A DNA stretch of 64,000 bases from contig NZ_CP142396.1 in NCBI RefSeq assembly GCF_035934735.1, forward strand, positions 930,001 to 994,000, read 5' to 3'. Made by a program: the position numbers and the translations under genes. Below, piece by piece: positions 1-9,578 of this stretch. Numbering within the stretch: position 1 is the stretch's first letter; every line of letters starts with the position of its first letter. The notes below the pieces were generated by a model. The model was given only the letters and a program-made list of their open reading frames with translations, did not search any database and had not been told where the DNA came from. This stretch comes from Sedimentibacter sp. MB31-C6. Lineage in GTDB: Bacteria; Bacillota; Clostridia; Tissierellales; Sedimentibacteraceae.

Positions 1-588
1 CCAAAGTGCAATATTTGTGAATTCTTTTTTCTTTACAAACACTTTATTATATTTATTGTCCCCCCAAATAGGCATGTTTGCATTTGATAGCTGAACTCTT
101 ATTTGATGATGTCTGCCTGTTAATAATTTTATTTTCATTAAAGTAAGAGGTCCATATTCTTCTGTAACAACCGTATCTATAACTCTATATTCGAGCGTGG
201 CTAGTTTACCTACTTTATCATCTTTTGTTGTTACTTTAGACATATTAATAGTTTTTAATTTTTTCAAATAATCCTGTAACAAACCAGTTTTCTCTTCTGG
301 GTTACTACACACAACTGCAAAGTATTCTTTATGTGTTTCTCTTTGTTGAACTTGCCTTGAAAGTTCTTTATTTGCAAATGGATTTTTTGAATATACTATG
401 ACTCCACCAACAGGTCTATCAAGCCTCTGAATTAGACCTAAATATGGATTTTCATTTTTTGTTTTTAAATAATTTATAGTTACTGACATTAAGTCTTCGT
501 CATTTGTTTTATCGCTTTGGGAAGGTACTCCTTGAGGTTTTACTAGGCATAATATATGTTTATCTTCATATATAATATTTAATTCCAT
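1..588 (-). CDS. RluA-family RNA pseudouridine synthase, 3' end cut by window
   Basis: Reading the minus strand from an ATG at 588 gives 196 codons with no stop before the window edge, so the C-terminus is missing. The protein opens with MELNIIYEDKHILCLVKPQG, the usual start of RluA/RsuA-type pseudouridine synthases, and has IQRLDRPVGG near residue 55. This matches the family HRLDRxxSG motif, whose Asp attacks the uridine. Later GRHHQIRVQL matches the second conserved motif. Such enzymes isomerise uridine in rRNA or tRNA. The RBS GGAGAT lies just upstream of the ATG. The gene diverges from the MocR gene at 798. Which RNA position it modifies cannot be told from sequence alone. Confidence 0.88.
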   Translation of the reverse strand, partial: MELNIIYEDKHILCLVKPQGVPSQSDKTNDEDLMSVTINYLKTKNENPYLGLIQRLDRPVGGVIVYSKNPFANKELSRQVQQRETHKEYFAVVCSNPEEKTGLLQDYLKKLKTINMSKVTTKDDKVGKLATLEYRVIDTVVTEEYGPLTLMKIKLLTGRHHQIRVQLSNANMPIWGDNKYNKVFVKKKEFTNIALW

Positions 589-797
589 ATTATCTCCATT
601 TCAAATTACTATTTTACTCAAATTATAGCACAACAAAAAAATATTGTATATTAAAAATATGATGTTTACAAAGTTTTTACTTTAAAAATATATTACTATT
701 TTGTTCCATTTTTCTTTAAGCTATGATAAAATATATGTAACCTTAAAATTTTAAAAAATCTATATGTTTAACAATGTCAGATTCAACGGAGGATTAA

Positions 798-2168
798 ATG
801 ATTATTTCACCTATATTAGATAAAACAAGCAATAAGGCATTATATATTCAGCTTTATGAATACATTAAATCAGAAATAACTTTAGGTTTATTGAAACCTG
901 ACTCAAAACTTCCATCAATAAGAGAAGCTTCATCTTCTCTTAATCTAAGTAAAACAACTATTGAAAATGCTTATAGCCAGCTTGTAGCAGAAGGCTATAT
1001 TGAAAACTTGCCTAAAAAGGGCTATTTTGTTTGCGACTTAAGTGAATATAGTTATGAAAATTTTACTGACAATCATAAAAAGACAGTATGTAAAACAGTT
1101 GATTTTAAATATTTAAATGATGGTGTTGACAATGGCAGCTTTGATATATCGTCATGGAAAAGAATATATAACAAGGTTATATCTGATAAAGCAACAGAAA
1201 TATACACCAATGGCTCTTTTCAAGGTGAAAGTATATTGAGAGATGAAATAGCAAACTTCGTTAATACAATGCGTGGCGGAAATACAAGTCCGGATCAAGT
1301 TATAGTCGGTGCAGGTGTTCAGTATCTTCTAGGTGTTTTAATAGGAATAATAAAGGATAATCATAATTCTGTCGCAGTAGAAAACCCAGGTTATAAAAAA
1401 GCAGAATTTATTTTTGAAGATTACATGTTTGATGTTAAACATATAAATATAACTGATAATTCTTATCCTATTGATACTCTTAAAACAAGTGAAGCTAAGC
1501 TTGTTTATTTAAGCCCTTCTCATCAATATCCTTTAGGAACAATCATGCCTGTAAACAAACGAATGGAACTCCTTGATTGGGCATATAAAAATAGTGGTTT
1601 AATTATTGAGGATGATTATGATGCAATTATAAGATATGGTGGTATGCCTATACCTTGCTTGCAAGGTTTAGATAAACATAATTGTGTAATTTATCTAGGT
1701 TCTTTTTCTAAAGTACTTTTGCCTGCTTTACGTATAAGTTTCATGATTATACCAAAAAATTTATTACCAAAATACCATAACATAAAGAGTAAATATACTC
1801 AATCTACTTCTAAAATTGATCAAATTGTATTGGCTAATTTTATGAAGGAAGGATATATGCTCAAACATATAAGAAAAATAAAAAGAATATATAAAAAGAA
1901 AAATTTATTACTAACAAATAGTATTAAAGAAAAATATAGTGATAAAATAAACATAATAAATTCTGATTCTGGACTTCATATTGTATTTGAATCATTAATT
2001 AAGAAAAATGAAGGTGATTTGAATAAGGCTGCTACTGATAATCACATATTATTAAATATAATAGGTAAGGTTGAAAGTAAGACTTTGTTTTCTTTAAATT
2101 ATAGTGGTATTTGTATGGAAGATATTTCGAGTTTTACTGATATGTTAGGGAAAGTGCTTTTTGAGTGA
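798..2168 (+). CDS. MocR/GntR-family PLP-dependent transcriptional regulator
   Basis: 456 residues in two parts. Residues 1-75 form a GntR winged helix (ALYIQLYEYIKSEITLG, LPSIREASSSLNLSKTTIEN). From about 110 there is a class I aminotransferase fold with a YLSPSHQYPLGTIMP segment, an EDDYDA motif and LGSFSKVLLPALR, whose Lys is the expected PLP anchor. This is the MocR architecture: the aminotransferase domain senses a ligand or PLP rather than acting as an enzyme. RBS GGAGG sits at 788-792. No pyridoxal synthesis or GABA genes are adjacent, so the regulated target is unknown. It diverges from the pseudouridine synthase gene with a 209-bp gap. Confidence 0.9.
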   Translation: MIISPILDKTSNKALYIQLYEYIKSEITLGLLKPDSKLPSIREASSSLNLSKTTIENAYSQLVAEGYIENLPKKGYFVCDLSEYSYENFTDNHKKTVCKTVDFKYLNDGVDNGSFDISSWKRIYNKVISDKATEIYTNGSFQGESILRDEIANFVNTMRGGNTSPDQVIVGAGVQYLLGVLIGIIKDNHNSVAVENPGYKKAEFIFEDYMFDVKHINITDNSYPIDTLKTSEAKLVYLSPSHQYPLGTIMPVNKRMELLDWAYKNSGLIIEDDYDAIIRYGGMPIPCLQGLDKHNCVIYLGSFSKVLLPALRISFMIIPKNLLPKYHNIKSKYTQSTSKIDQIVLANFMKEGYMLKHIRKIKRIYKKKNLLLTNSIKEKYSDKINIINSDSGLHIVFESLIKKNEGDLNKAATDNHILLNIIGKVESKTLFSLNYSGICMEDISSFTDMLGKVLFE

Positions 2169-2169
2169 T

Positions 2170-2197
2170 GCGGGACGCATGCAATGCGTCCCCTACA
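2170..2197 (+). repeat. Interspersed hairpin repeat, copy 1
   Basis: A 28-bp element with perfect 9-bp arms GGGACGCAT and ATGCGTCCC around a GCA loop, ending in CTACA. It starts two bases after the MocR stop codon. Copies with the same flanks are at 29013 and, inverted, at 29089. It could act as a transcription terminator for the MocR gene although no T-run follows. Confidence 0.75.
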
Positions 2198-2247
2198 TTT
2201 GGGTGATTTAAGATACATCTAAAGCCCCCATACGTTTGAGATGATAT

Positions 2248-2268
2248 AGGGCGCATATAATGTCGCCC
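2248..2268 (+). repeat. Degenerate copy of the hairpin repeat
   Basis: GGGCGCAT, three bases, then ATGTCGCCC resembles the elements at 2170 and 29013, with one extra base spoiling the perfect arms. It lies between the convergent MocR gene and the Ca2+ ATPase gene, 50 bp after copy 1. Assignment to the family rests on the shared central CAT-NNN-ATG and the GGGcG/CGCCC arms. Confidence 0.4.
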
Positions 2269-2283
2269 CAACGCCCAACGTTT

Positions 2284-4974
2284 CTATTTATTTTTGAATA
2301 TCATTTTATATACTTCACCTGAAATTAGAGGGATAAATGCAAACATCAACACAATTTCCCAATCTTGGAATGTTAATGGTACTACATTAAATATATCGTT
2401 TAAAATAGGTAGATAAAGTACTAATACTGTTAATGCAAAGGAAACAAAAACTGCCTGAACCATCCTCTTGTTTGAAAATAATCCGATTTTAAACAATGAA
2501 AAAACTTGTGATCTTGAGGAAAAAGCTCTTAATAATTCTGCTGTAATTAAAGTGGCAAAGACAATTGACCTCGCATGTATCAAACCACTTCCAATACCAT
2601 ATCTAACCTGTGCCCAATAGTATGCAAAAAGAGATGCTGCTGCAATAGCCATTGCTTGAAACAATATTCCTCCATACATACCTTTATCAAGTATTGGTTC
2701 TTTTGTATCCCTAGGTGGATGATTCATTATACCTGGCTCAGCATTTTCTACTCCAAGAGCCATTGCTGGAAAACTGTCTGTTACTAAATTCAACCACAAT
2801 AGTTGAATTGGCATTAGCGGTACTTCCCAACCAATAAGGATGCTTATAAACACAAGGAATATTTCGCCTATATTACAACTTAATAGGAAAAATACGAATT
2901 TCTTTATGTTGCTGAAAATTATTCTGCCTTCTTCAACGGCATTAACAATAGTTGCAAAATTATCATCAGTTAATATTACTTCCGCTGTGTTTTTCGCAAC
3001 ATCAGTGCCTGTTATTCCCATTGAAACTCCAATATCTGCCTTTTTTAAAGCCAATGCATCATTTACTCCATCTCCTGTCATAGAAGTAATATGTCCATTT
3101 TCCTTTAAGGCTGTTACAATTTTTACCTTATGTTCTGGAGAAACACGAGCATATACTTTTGTTTTCTTCACTACTTCTTTTAATTCATCTTCTGATAAGT
3201 TATCTAATTCTTCTCCCATCATAGCCTGGTCTTCAGATTCAGCCATGCCTAGATCTTTAGCAATTGCAAAAGCTGTTTCTTTGTAATCTCCGGTAATCAT
3301 TACAGCTTCAATTCCTGCATCCTTGCATTCTTTGATTGCATCCTTTGCTTCTGGTCTGGCAGGGTCTATCATTCCTACAAGACCAACAAAAATCATATCA
3401 GTTTCAACAGTTTCTGGCGATATTTGCTGAGGTAATTCATCCCATACTTTATATGCTGCAGATAAAACCCTCAACGCAGATTTGGCAAACTTTATATTTA
3501 CAGATAAAACTCTGTTCTTTAATTCTTTTGTGAAATCAACTATTTCTCCATTAAGTGCAATTTTTGTACATTTACTAATTACAATATCAGGTGCTCCTTT
3601 TGTAAAAGAAACTACTTTCCCTTTTATATAATTTTCATGGAATGTACTCATCATCTTTCTTGCTGAGTCGAAAGGTAGTTCTTCTACTCTTGGAAATGAT
3701 TTGTTTAAATCATTTGTTGTTTTCCCTAATTTTCCGGCAAAAGTAACGATAGCTCCTTCTGTCGGATCTCCAACAATCTTAAATACGCCAGAAGAATTAT
3801 CTAAATATGCATCATTTGAAAGGGCTCCTATAGATGCTAAATTATTGAGGTTATACAATGTGTTTATGTCAATTTCTTTTCCATCTAATTTAACTGCACC
3901 AACAGGCTCATATCCGCCACCCTCTATTTCTAATATTTTATCATCGACATACGCCTTAACAACTGTCATCTCGTTTTGTGTTAAGGTACCAGTTTTATCT
4001 GAGCATATTACTGATGTAGCTCCTAAAGTCTCTACTGCCAGCAATTTTTTTACTATTGCATTCCTATCAGCCATTCTGTTCATGCCAATTGCTAAAACTA
4101 TGGTTACAATTGCAGGTAAGCCTTCAGGTATTGCTGCAACTGCCAAACTTATTGAAGTAAGCAACATTTCAAGCACTTCTCTTCCTTGAAGTAATCCAAC
4201 ACCAAAAACTACAATACATATTAAAATAGTTAAAGTTCCTAGAACTTTTCCTAATTGATTTAACTTTATTTGTAATGGTGTTTGTTCTTCTCCATAAGTT
4301 TGAATTTTTGTAGCTATATTACCAATTTCAGTATGATGACCAGTTTCAACAACTACACCTTTTCCTCTTCCATAAGTAACAATAGTACTGCTAAAACCCA
4401 TATTATGTCTATCACCAATACCTGCAGAACCACCAATAATTGCTTTTGCATCTTTTTCTACGGGTACTGATTCTCCAGTAAGGGAAGCTTCTTCTATTTT
4501 TAAATTAGAACTTTCTATAAGTCTCAAATCAGCTGGTATTATATCTCCTGCTTCCAAAACTACAATATCTCCAGGCACAATTTCTGCGGCAGGAATTTCT
4601 GTTTGATTGCCATCCCTTATCACTTTTGCATTTGGTGCACTCATTTTTTGTAATGCTTCTACAGATTTTTCTGCCTTACCTTCTTGATAAATACCTAAAA
4701 TTGCATTGATAAATACAATCGCTAAAATAACTATTGCATCTTCAGTTTCTCCTACAACTGCAGATATACCAGCTGCAGCTACAAGTATGATAATCAAAAA
4801 ATCAGCAAATTGAGCAATGAGCTTTGTTAAAAAACTTTTCTTAGATTGTTCCTCTAATTCATTTCGGCCGTATTTCTGTAATCTTTGCTCAGCCTCCTGT
4901 GTTTTTAATCCATAGTTTTCATTAGTAAGTAATTCAGAAACTGTTTCTTTTTTACCTTTGTTATACCATTCCAA
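2284..4974 (-). CDS. P-type Ca2+-translocating ATPase (type IIA, SERCA-like)
   Basis: 896 residues with the whole P-type set in order: N-terminal cation ATPase domain, LTGES at 165-169 (actuator), PEGLP at 283-287 in M4, DKTGT at 326-330 with Asp326 the phosphorylation site, KGAPD about 459-463 (nucleotide binding), and TGDGVND at 633-639. About ten membrane segments are present. The M4 PEGLP and the M6 motif NLVTDSFPA fit Ca2+ pumps of the SERCA/PMR1 group, as in bacterial LMCA1-type enzymes. It would expel Ca2+ from the cytosol using ATP. RBS GGGAGG precedes the ATG. It stands alone, 91 bp after the FAD enzyme gene on the same strand, so read-through from there is possible. Confidence 0.93.
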   Translation of the reverse strand: MEWYNKGKKETVSELLTNENYGLKTQEAEQRLQKYGRNELEEQSKKSFLTKLIAQFADFLIIILVAAAGISAVVGETEDAIVILAIVFINAILGIYQEGKAEKSVEALQKMSAPNAKVIRDGNQTEIPAAEIVPGDIVVLEAGDIIPADLRLIESSNLKIEEASLTGESVPVEKDAKAIIGGSAGIGDRHNMGFSSTIVTYGRGKGVVVETGHHTEIGNIATKIQTYGEEQTPLQIKLNQLGKVLGTLTILICIVVFGVGLLQGREVLEMLLTSISLAVAAIPEGLPAIVTIVLAIGMNRMADRNAIVKKLLAVETLGATSVICSDKTGTLTQNEMTVVKAYVDDKILEIEGGGYEPVGAVKLDGKEIDINTLYNLNNLASIGALSNDAYLDNSSGVFKIVGDPTEGAIVTFAGKLGKTTNDLNKSFPRVEELPFDSARKMMSTFHENYIKGKVVSFTKGAPDIVISKCTKIALNGEIVDFTKELKNRVLSVNIKFAKSALRVLSAAYKVWDELPQQISPETVETDMIFVGLVGMIDPARPEAKDAIKECKDAGIEAVMITGDYKETAFAIAKDLGMAESEDQAMMGEELDNLSEDELKEVVKKTKVYARVSPEHKVKIVTALKENGHITSMTGDGVNDALALKKADIGVSMGITGTDVAKNTAEVILTDDNFATIVNAVEEGRIIFSNIKKFVFFLLSCNIGEIFLVFISILIGWEVPLMPIQLLWLNLVTDSFPAMALGVENAEPGIMNHPPRDTKEPILDKGMYGGILFQAMAIAAASLFAYYWAQVRYGIGSGLIHARSIVFATLITAELLRAFSSRSQVFSLFKIGLFSNKRMVQAVFVSFALTVLVLYLPILNDIFNVVPLTFQDWEIVLMFAFIPLISGEVYKMIFKNK

Positions 4975-5065
4975 AATAAGCCTCCCGCGAACATAATTTT
5001 GATATAATTCTAATATTTTTAATTATTTCCTTATGTCCTTCCAAATCTGACTCATTTGATAATTA

Positions 5066-6472
5066 TTATTTATTTCCTGATAATATTTGGCCCATTCGTA
5101 CACCCATCAAAGATGCCATCATAAGACCTCTAGTCCAACCACTAGCATCACCTAAACAATAAAGATTTTTGATGCTTGTTTCAAAATTTAAACTCAAATC
5201 AACTTTGTTGCTATAAAATTTAACTTCAGGTCCATACAATAGAGTCTCTGCTCCTGCAAAACCTGGAACTACTGTATCTAATGCGCTAATAAAATTTAAA
5301 ATATTAGTCATCGTTCTATAAGGCATAGCTGATGTTATATCTCCAGCTACTGCATCTGGAAGTGTCGGTGTTACATTTGAACGAGATAATTCTTTTTGCC
5401 AAGTTCTCTTTCCATCAAGTATATCTCCATATCTTTGAACTAAAATATTTCCATTTCCCAACATATTTAAAAGTTCTGATACCTTAACACCATATTTTAT
5501 TGGTTCATTAAATGGGTGGCTAAAGTTATGAGAACATAAAATAGCTAAATTAGTATTATTCGATTTTTTATCTTTATATGAATGACCATTAACAACTGCC
5601 AAATCATTATCATAATTTTCTTGACTTACAAAGCCCCCTGGGTTCTGACAAAAAGTTCTTACCTTATCTTTAAATGGATGAGGATATCCAATTAACTTAG
5701 ATTCATATAGGATGTTGTTAACCCTTTCCATTATTTCATTTCTTACTTCAACTCTAACTCCTATATCAACAGTTCCAGCTCTATGTGCAATATTATGATT
5801 AACACAAAGCGATTTAACCCAATCTGCACCCTTTCTTCCAGCTGATATAACAACATTGTCAGAAAGTATTTTTTCTTCTTTTTCATGTTTCAATGAATCT
5901 GTTATTACAACACCTTTAATCTCACCATCTTCTACTATTATATCAGTAGTTTGTGTTCCAAATCTTATTTCTATACCACGTTCAACTAAATAATCCTCTA
6001 TTTTACCGTATATTTCCTGTGCCTTTTCTGTTCCCAAGTGTCTTATAGGACAATCAACTAGCTTTAGGCCTGCAGAAATTGCCTTTCTTCTAATTTCTTT
6101 AATTTCTTCCTTGCTTTCAAGCCCTTCAACCTTAGTATCTGCACCAAATTCAAGATATATTTTGTCAGTATATTCTATTAATTCCTGTGTGTAATCATAG
6201 CTTATTAACTCTGGTAAATCACCTCCTACTTCAGGACTAAGAGAAAGCTTACCATCAGAAAATGCTCCTGCTCCGGAAAATCCAGTTGTTATATTACAAT
6301 AAGGCTTACAATTAACGCATTTTTTTGTTTTGTCCTTTGGACATCTCCTATTTTTTATAGTGTGACCTTGCTCTATTAATAGTATTTTTCTATCTGAATC
6401 TTTTCTTATTAATTCTAATGCAGTAAAAATCCCTGAGGGACCTGCTCCAACAATAATCAAATCGTATTTCAC
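5066..6472 (-). CDS. FAD-dependent dehydrogenase (COG2509-type)
   Basis: 468 residues beginning with the dinucleotide-binding motif IIVGAGPSG at about 6-14 and an acidic residue ending strand two (LLIEQG). A Cys-rich stretch (CPKDKTKKCVNCKPYCNITTG, residues about 44-63) follows, typical of the uncharacterised FAD dehydrogenases of COG2509. A second FAD contact GLMMASLMGVRMG lies near the C-terminus. The start codon is GTG with RBS AGGAGA seven bases upstream. Substrate unknown. It lies 117 bp downstream of the D-aminopeptidase gene on the same strand and could be at the end of that transcript. Confidence 0.85.
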   Translation of the reverse strand: MKYDLIIVGAGPSGIFTALELIRKDSDRKILLIEQGHTIKNRRCPKDKTKKCVNCKPYCNITTGFSGAGAFSDGKLSLSPEVGGDLPELISYDYTQELIEYTDKIYLEFGADTKVEGLESKEEIKEIRRKAISAGLKLVDCPIRHLGTEKAQEIYGKIEDYLVERGIEIRFGTQTTDIIVEDGEIKGVVITDSLKHEKEEKILSDNVVISAGRKGADWVKSLCVNHNIAHRAGTVDIGVRVEVRNEIMERVNNILYESKLIGYPHPFKDKVRTFCQNPGGFVSQENYDNDLAVVNGHSYKDKKSNNTNLAILCSHNFSHPFNEPIKYGVKVSELLNMLGNGNILVQRYGDILDGKRTWQKELSRSNVTPTLPDAVAGDITSAMPYRTMTNILNFISALDTVVPGFAGAETLLYGPEVKFYSNKVDLSLNFETSIKNLYCLGDASGWTRGLMMASLMGVRMGQILSGNK

Positions 6473-6589
6473 TCTTTTATCTCCTTCATTAAGTAAAGTA
6501 ATATCGTACCTAATTATATTATTTTTTTATATATAATACAATATTGATTTTATAAAATATACTCTCACACCGTTTCTGCAAGATGGCGA

Positions 6590-7390
6590 TTAATAAAGAA
6601 CAAAGGCGTGAGCAGTTACTATATCCATAAAATTATTTGTAATCATTTTGATAGTATGGCTATCTACTACTTCCATTTTTGGATAAAACGACATTTTATA
6701 TGCATTTTTATGATCTTTAAACTTAATTACATCTTCAAACTCAGTTGGTAGTTGAAGTAAATTTTGAGATAAATCTTTTTTTAGGGCTTTTTCTACATTA
6801 CCTTTAATTAAGTCAATAACTTTTTTTGGAGATACATTTATCGTCGAACCACCTACACCAATTTTAGTTTCAACTGTTGTTATGTTTGGAACAAGTTTTT
6901 TAGCTGCATTACAAATACCTTGATCTCCTGAAATAAACAATATAGGCACTTTGTTCATAGATGCAATATAACTGTTTATCATAAATTCACTGGCATGATC
7001 TCCATTTATCTCAATGCTACTTGGATTCCCTGTGTTTGTATGAGATAGTGGACTAGTTGGCATACCAGCTCCTGAGTGATAACCAATAAACATAACTCCA
7101 TCAAAAGTATCATCTAATCCATACATCATATTATACGGATGTCCGCTTTTACCTCTAATTAATGTTACACATTTGGGCATTTTCATTATATCAATATTCG
7201 TAGCTGAACCATGTCCATCTTTTACAACTATTTCATCTGCTCCTGCAGCTACCGCTCCATCAATTGCAGCTAAAACTTCAAGAGTCATTTGTTCAGCAAA
7301 TTTAGCATATTCAGGTCTTTCCTTATGACATTCCACATTTAAGGTAGAACCTGCAACTCCTTCGATATCTGCACTTATAAAGATTTTCAT
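6590..7390 (-). CDS. dppA: M55-family D-aminopeptidase (DppA)
   Basis: 266 residues matching DppA of Bacillus subtilis in length and motifs. The dinuclear zinc ligands are visible: D8 and E10 in ISADIEG, H60 in KDGHG, H105 in GYHSG and E135 in DHASE. H117 fits the catalytic His. DppA releases D-alanine from D-Ala-D-Ala or D-Ala-Gly-Gly in the cytoplasm. In B. subtilis dppA is the first gene of the dipeptide permease operon. Here it follows the permease genes and the M42 peptidase gene (13-bp gap), so the same functional group is preserved in a different order. This suggests scavenging of cell-wall D-peptides. Confidence 0.92.
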   Translation of the reverse strand: MKIFISADIEGVAGSTLNVECHKERPEYAKFAEQMTLEVLAAIDGAVAAGADEIVVKDGHGSATNIDIMKMPKCVTLIRGKSGHPYNMMYGLDDTFDGVMFIGYHSGAGMPTSPLSHTNTGNPSSIEINGDHASEFMINSYIASMNKVPILFISGDQGICNAAKKLVPNITTVETKIGVGGSTINVSPKKVIDLIKGNVEKALKKDLSQNLLQLPTEFEDVIKFKDHKNAYKMSFYPKMEVVDSHTIKMITNNFMDIVTAHAFVLY

Positions 7391-7403
7391 AATATACCTT
7401 CCT

Positions 7404-8483
7404 TTATCTTTTGAATATTTTATTTAATGAATTATCATTAAGATTCTTAATTACTTCAACTGCTAAATCAACTGTCGAATTAATATCCTCTAATGCACAA
7501 AAGTTATAGTGAGTATGAACATACCTTGAAGGTATGCCTAATACAAGAACTGGTACAGCCTTATGAGCTAAATGTATTTTTCCAGCATTTGTACTTCCTC
7601 TTCTTCTAACTGCACTTTGATATTTTATCCCATTTTTATCTGCTAAATCTTTAGCATACGATATATATTCTGTATTACTTATGTAACTTTGGTCCATATG
7701 CCTAATTTGAACACCTTTTTTCAAAGCACATTGAGCCTGAAATTCATCGTAGTATAAGTCGTCTGCAGGGGACCCTTCAAAAACTATAGCTAAATCAGGT
7801 GCCACTACTTGACTTGTAATCTGAGCACCTCTCATGCCAACTTCTTCCTGAGAAGCAAATCCTCCTACTACATCAACTGCTAATGAATTGTTATCAAGGA
7901 GTGCTTTCATTGTTTCAATTATACATACACAACCAAGTCTATTGTCAAAAGCCTTCCCTAAAAGTGTACCATTTTTATCATTATATTGCAATGTAACATC
8001 AGGCATTACTGGATCTCCAACTTGAATACCAAAGTCCTCTACTACTTCATTTCTACTTGTAGCTCCTACATCTATATAAATAGATTCTAAATCAAGTTTA
8101 TCGCTTGCCCTTTCTGCATCAGTCATAAAGTGAGGAGGTTTAGAAGTAATAACACCAGTGATGATTTCACCCTTAGTATTTTTAATTTTTACAGTATGAG
8201 CAGGAATGTTAGAGTTAATCCATCCTCCTACATTTAAAATACTCAAAAGACCTTTACTTGTTATATGTTGTACTATAAATCCTACTTCATCACTATGAGC
8301 ATCAAGCATAACAATAGGTTTTTTTCCTGTATTATTTCTTAATTTTGCAAAAACATTATTCATGCTATCTGATTCAATATCAAATTCTGAACCATATTCT
8401 TTTATTACCTTCACTACATCATCTTCAAATCCCGAAGGACCAAAAGCGTTAGTTAAATCTCTTATTAAATTAATATCTACCAT
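7404..8483 (-). CDS. M42-family glutamyl/leucyl aminopeptidase
   Basis: 359 residues with the M42 metal ligands: H63 in DAHSDEVGF, D180 in AFDNRLG, E213 and E214 in SQEEVGMRGA, E236 in VFEGSPADD and a C-terminal His in YVHTHYNF. M42 enzymes are large cytoplasmic tetrahedral aminopeptidases that trim short peptides. It sits between the peptide permease genes and the D-aminopeptidase gene. This is consistent with a chain from peptide uptake to free amino acids. RBS GGAGAA precedes the ATG. Older names for the family (cellulase M, FrvX) are misleading. Confidence 0.92.
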   Translation of the reverse strand: MVDINLIRDLTNAFGPSGFEDDVVKVIKEYGSEFDIESDSMNNVFAKLRNNTGKKPIVMLDAHSDEVGFIVQHITSKGLLSILNVGGWINSNIPAHTVKIKNTKGEIITGVITSKPPHFMTDAERASDKLDLESIYIDVGATSRNEVVEDFGIQVGDPVMPDVTLQYNDKNGTLLGKAFDNRLGCVCIIETMKALLDNNSLAVDVVGGFASQEEVGMRGAQITSQVVAPDLAIVFEGSPADDLYYDEFQAQCALKKGVQIRHMDQSYISNTEYISYAKDLADKNGIKYQSAVRRRGSTNAGKIHLAHKAVPVLVLGIPSRYVHTHYNFCALEDINSTVDLAVEVIKNLNDNSLNKIFKR

Positions 8484-8550
8484 TTTATTTTCTCCTTTTC
8501 ATTATTGTTGAGTGCGCATGCACAAAAAAATAAATACAATATATTTCATA

Positions 8551-8596
8551 TTCAAATAGCTCAATACAAAATGACTATTGTAATGAGCTATTTGAA
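8551..8596 (-). terminator. Stem-loop between the permease genes and the M42 peptidase gene
   Basis: Perfect 13-bp arms TTCAAATAGCTCA (8551-8563) and TGAGCTATTTGAA (8584-8596), extended inward by ACAA/TTGT pairing. It lies directly after the DppF stop codon. No strong T-run follows, so it may reduce rather than stop transcription, or stabilise the upstream mRNA. Confidence 0.6.
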
Positions 8597-8600
8597 TTGA

Positions 8601-9578
8601 TTATTTTTTATTATATATGTGACAGTATACATAGTGGTTTTCAGATATAGTAGTTTTTACTGGAATTTCAGTCTTACAAATATCCATACACTTATTGCAT
8701 CTTGTATGAAATTTGCAGCCTGAAGGAGGATTTAAAGCACTTGGTATGCTACCTTCAAGTATTATTCTATCTCTTTTAACGGTAGGATCTGGTATCGGAA
8801 TTGCTGATAGCAAAGCCTGAGTATACGGATGCAGTGGATTTTCATATAACTCATTTTTATCTGCTACTTCAACAAAATTTCCTAAATACATTACGCCTAT
8901 TCTATCACTTATATGTTCTACTACACTTAAATCATGTGCTATAAATACATAGGTTAAGTTTAAACGCTTCTTTAAATCATTTAATAAATTTAGCACTTGA
9001 GATTGTATTGATACATCGAGAGCTGAAACGGGTTCATCTGCTATGATAAGTTTAGGTTCAACTGCCAACGCTCTTGCAATACCAATTCTTTGCCTTTGAC
9101 CACCACTAAATTCATGAGGGTATCTTGGAGCGTGATATGAATCAAGTCCAACTAGTTGAAGAAGACTTATGACCTTTTCGTCTATTTCTTTTTTCCCATG
9201 AGCCAAGTTATGAATTATTAAAGGTTCTGCAATAATTTCTCGAACTGACATCCTTGGATTCAACGAAGCATAGGGATCTTGAAAAACCATTTGTACATCT
9301 TTTCTTACATCTCTCATTTCTTTATTTGAGAGATTAGATACTTCTCTACCATTTATTTCGATTTGTCCTTCAGTTTTATTTACTAAGTTGCATATTAACT
9401 TACCTAATGTAGATTTTCCACATCCTGATTCACCTACTATTCCAAAAACTTCACCTTTATAAACATCAAAGGATATTCCATCTACAGATTTAACATTTTC
9501 TTTTTTATTACCTAATAAACCTTTATTAACAGGATAATATTTCTTTAAATTTTCAGTGTGTAATAACGCTTGTGACAT
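8601..9578 (-). CDS. dppF: Oligopeptide/dipeptide ABC transporter ATPase, DppF/OppF type
   Basis: 325 residues. Walker A GESGCGKS is at 49-56, the Q-loop DVQMVFQDP near 95, the signature FSGGQRQR near 158 and Walker B LIIADEP near 178. The C-terminus has the oligopeptide-family extension with the cysteine cluster CKFHTRCNKCMDIC, which in related OppD/DppF proteins holds an iron-sulfur cluster. It powers peptide import with DppD. Start ATG overlaps the DppD stop by one base (TAATG), a sign of translational coupling, and RBS GGAGGTGATAAGT lies ahead of it. Confidence 0.93.
   Translation of the reverse strand: MSQALLHTENLKKYYPVNKGLLGNKKENVKSVDGISFDVYKGEVFGIVGESGCGKSTLGKLICNLVNKTEGQIEINGREVSNLSNKEMRDVRKDVQMVFQDPYASLNPRMSVREIIAEPLIIHNLAHGKKEIDEKVISLLQLVGLDSYHAPRYPHEFSGGQRQRIGIARALAVEPKLIIADEPVSALDVSIQSQVLNLLNDLKKRLNLTYVFIAHDLSVVEHISDRIGVMYLGNFVEVADKNELYENPLHPYTQALLSAIPIPDPTVKRDRIILEGSIPSALNPPSGCKFHTRCNKCMDICKTEIPVKTTISENHYVYCHIYNKK

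Noticed and set aside
2575-4470. Open frames on the plus strand opposite the Ca2+ ATPase gene
   Set aside because: They are antisense to a complete conserved gene, lack RBSs and encode no recognisable domain.
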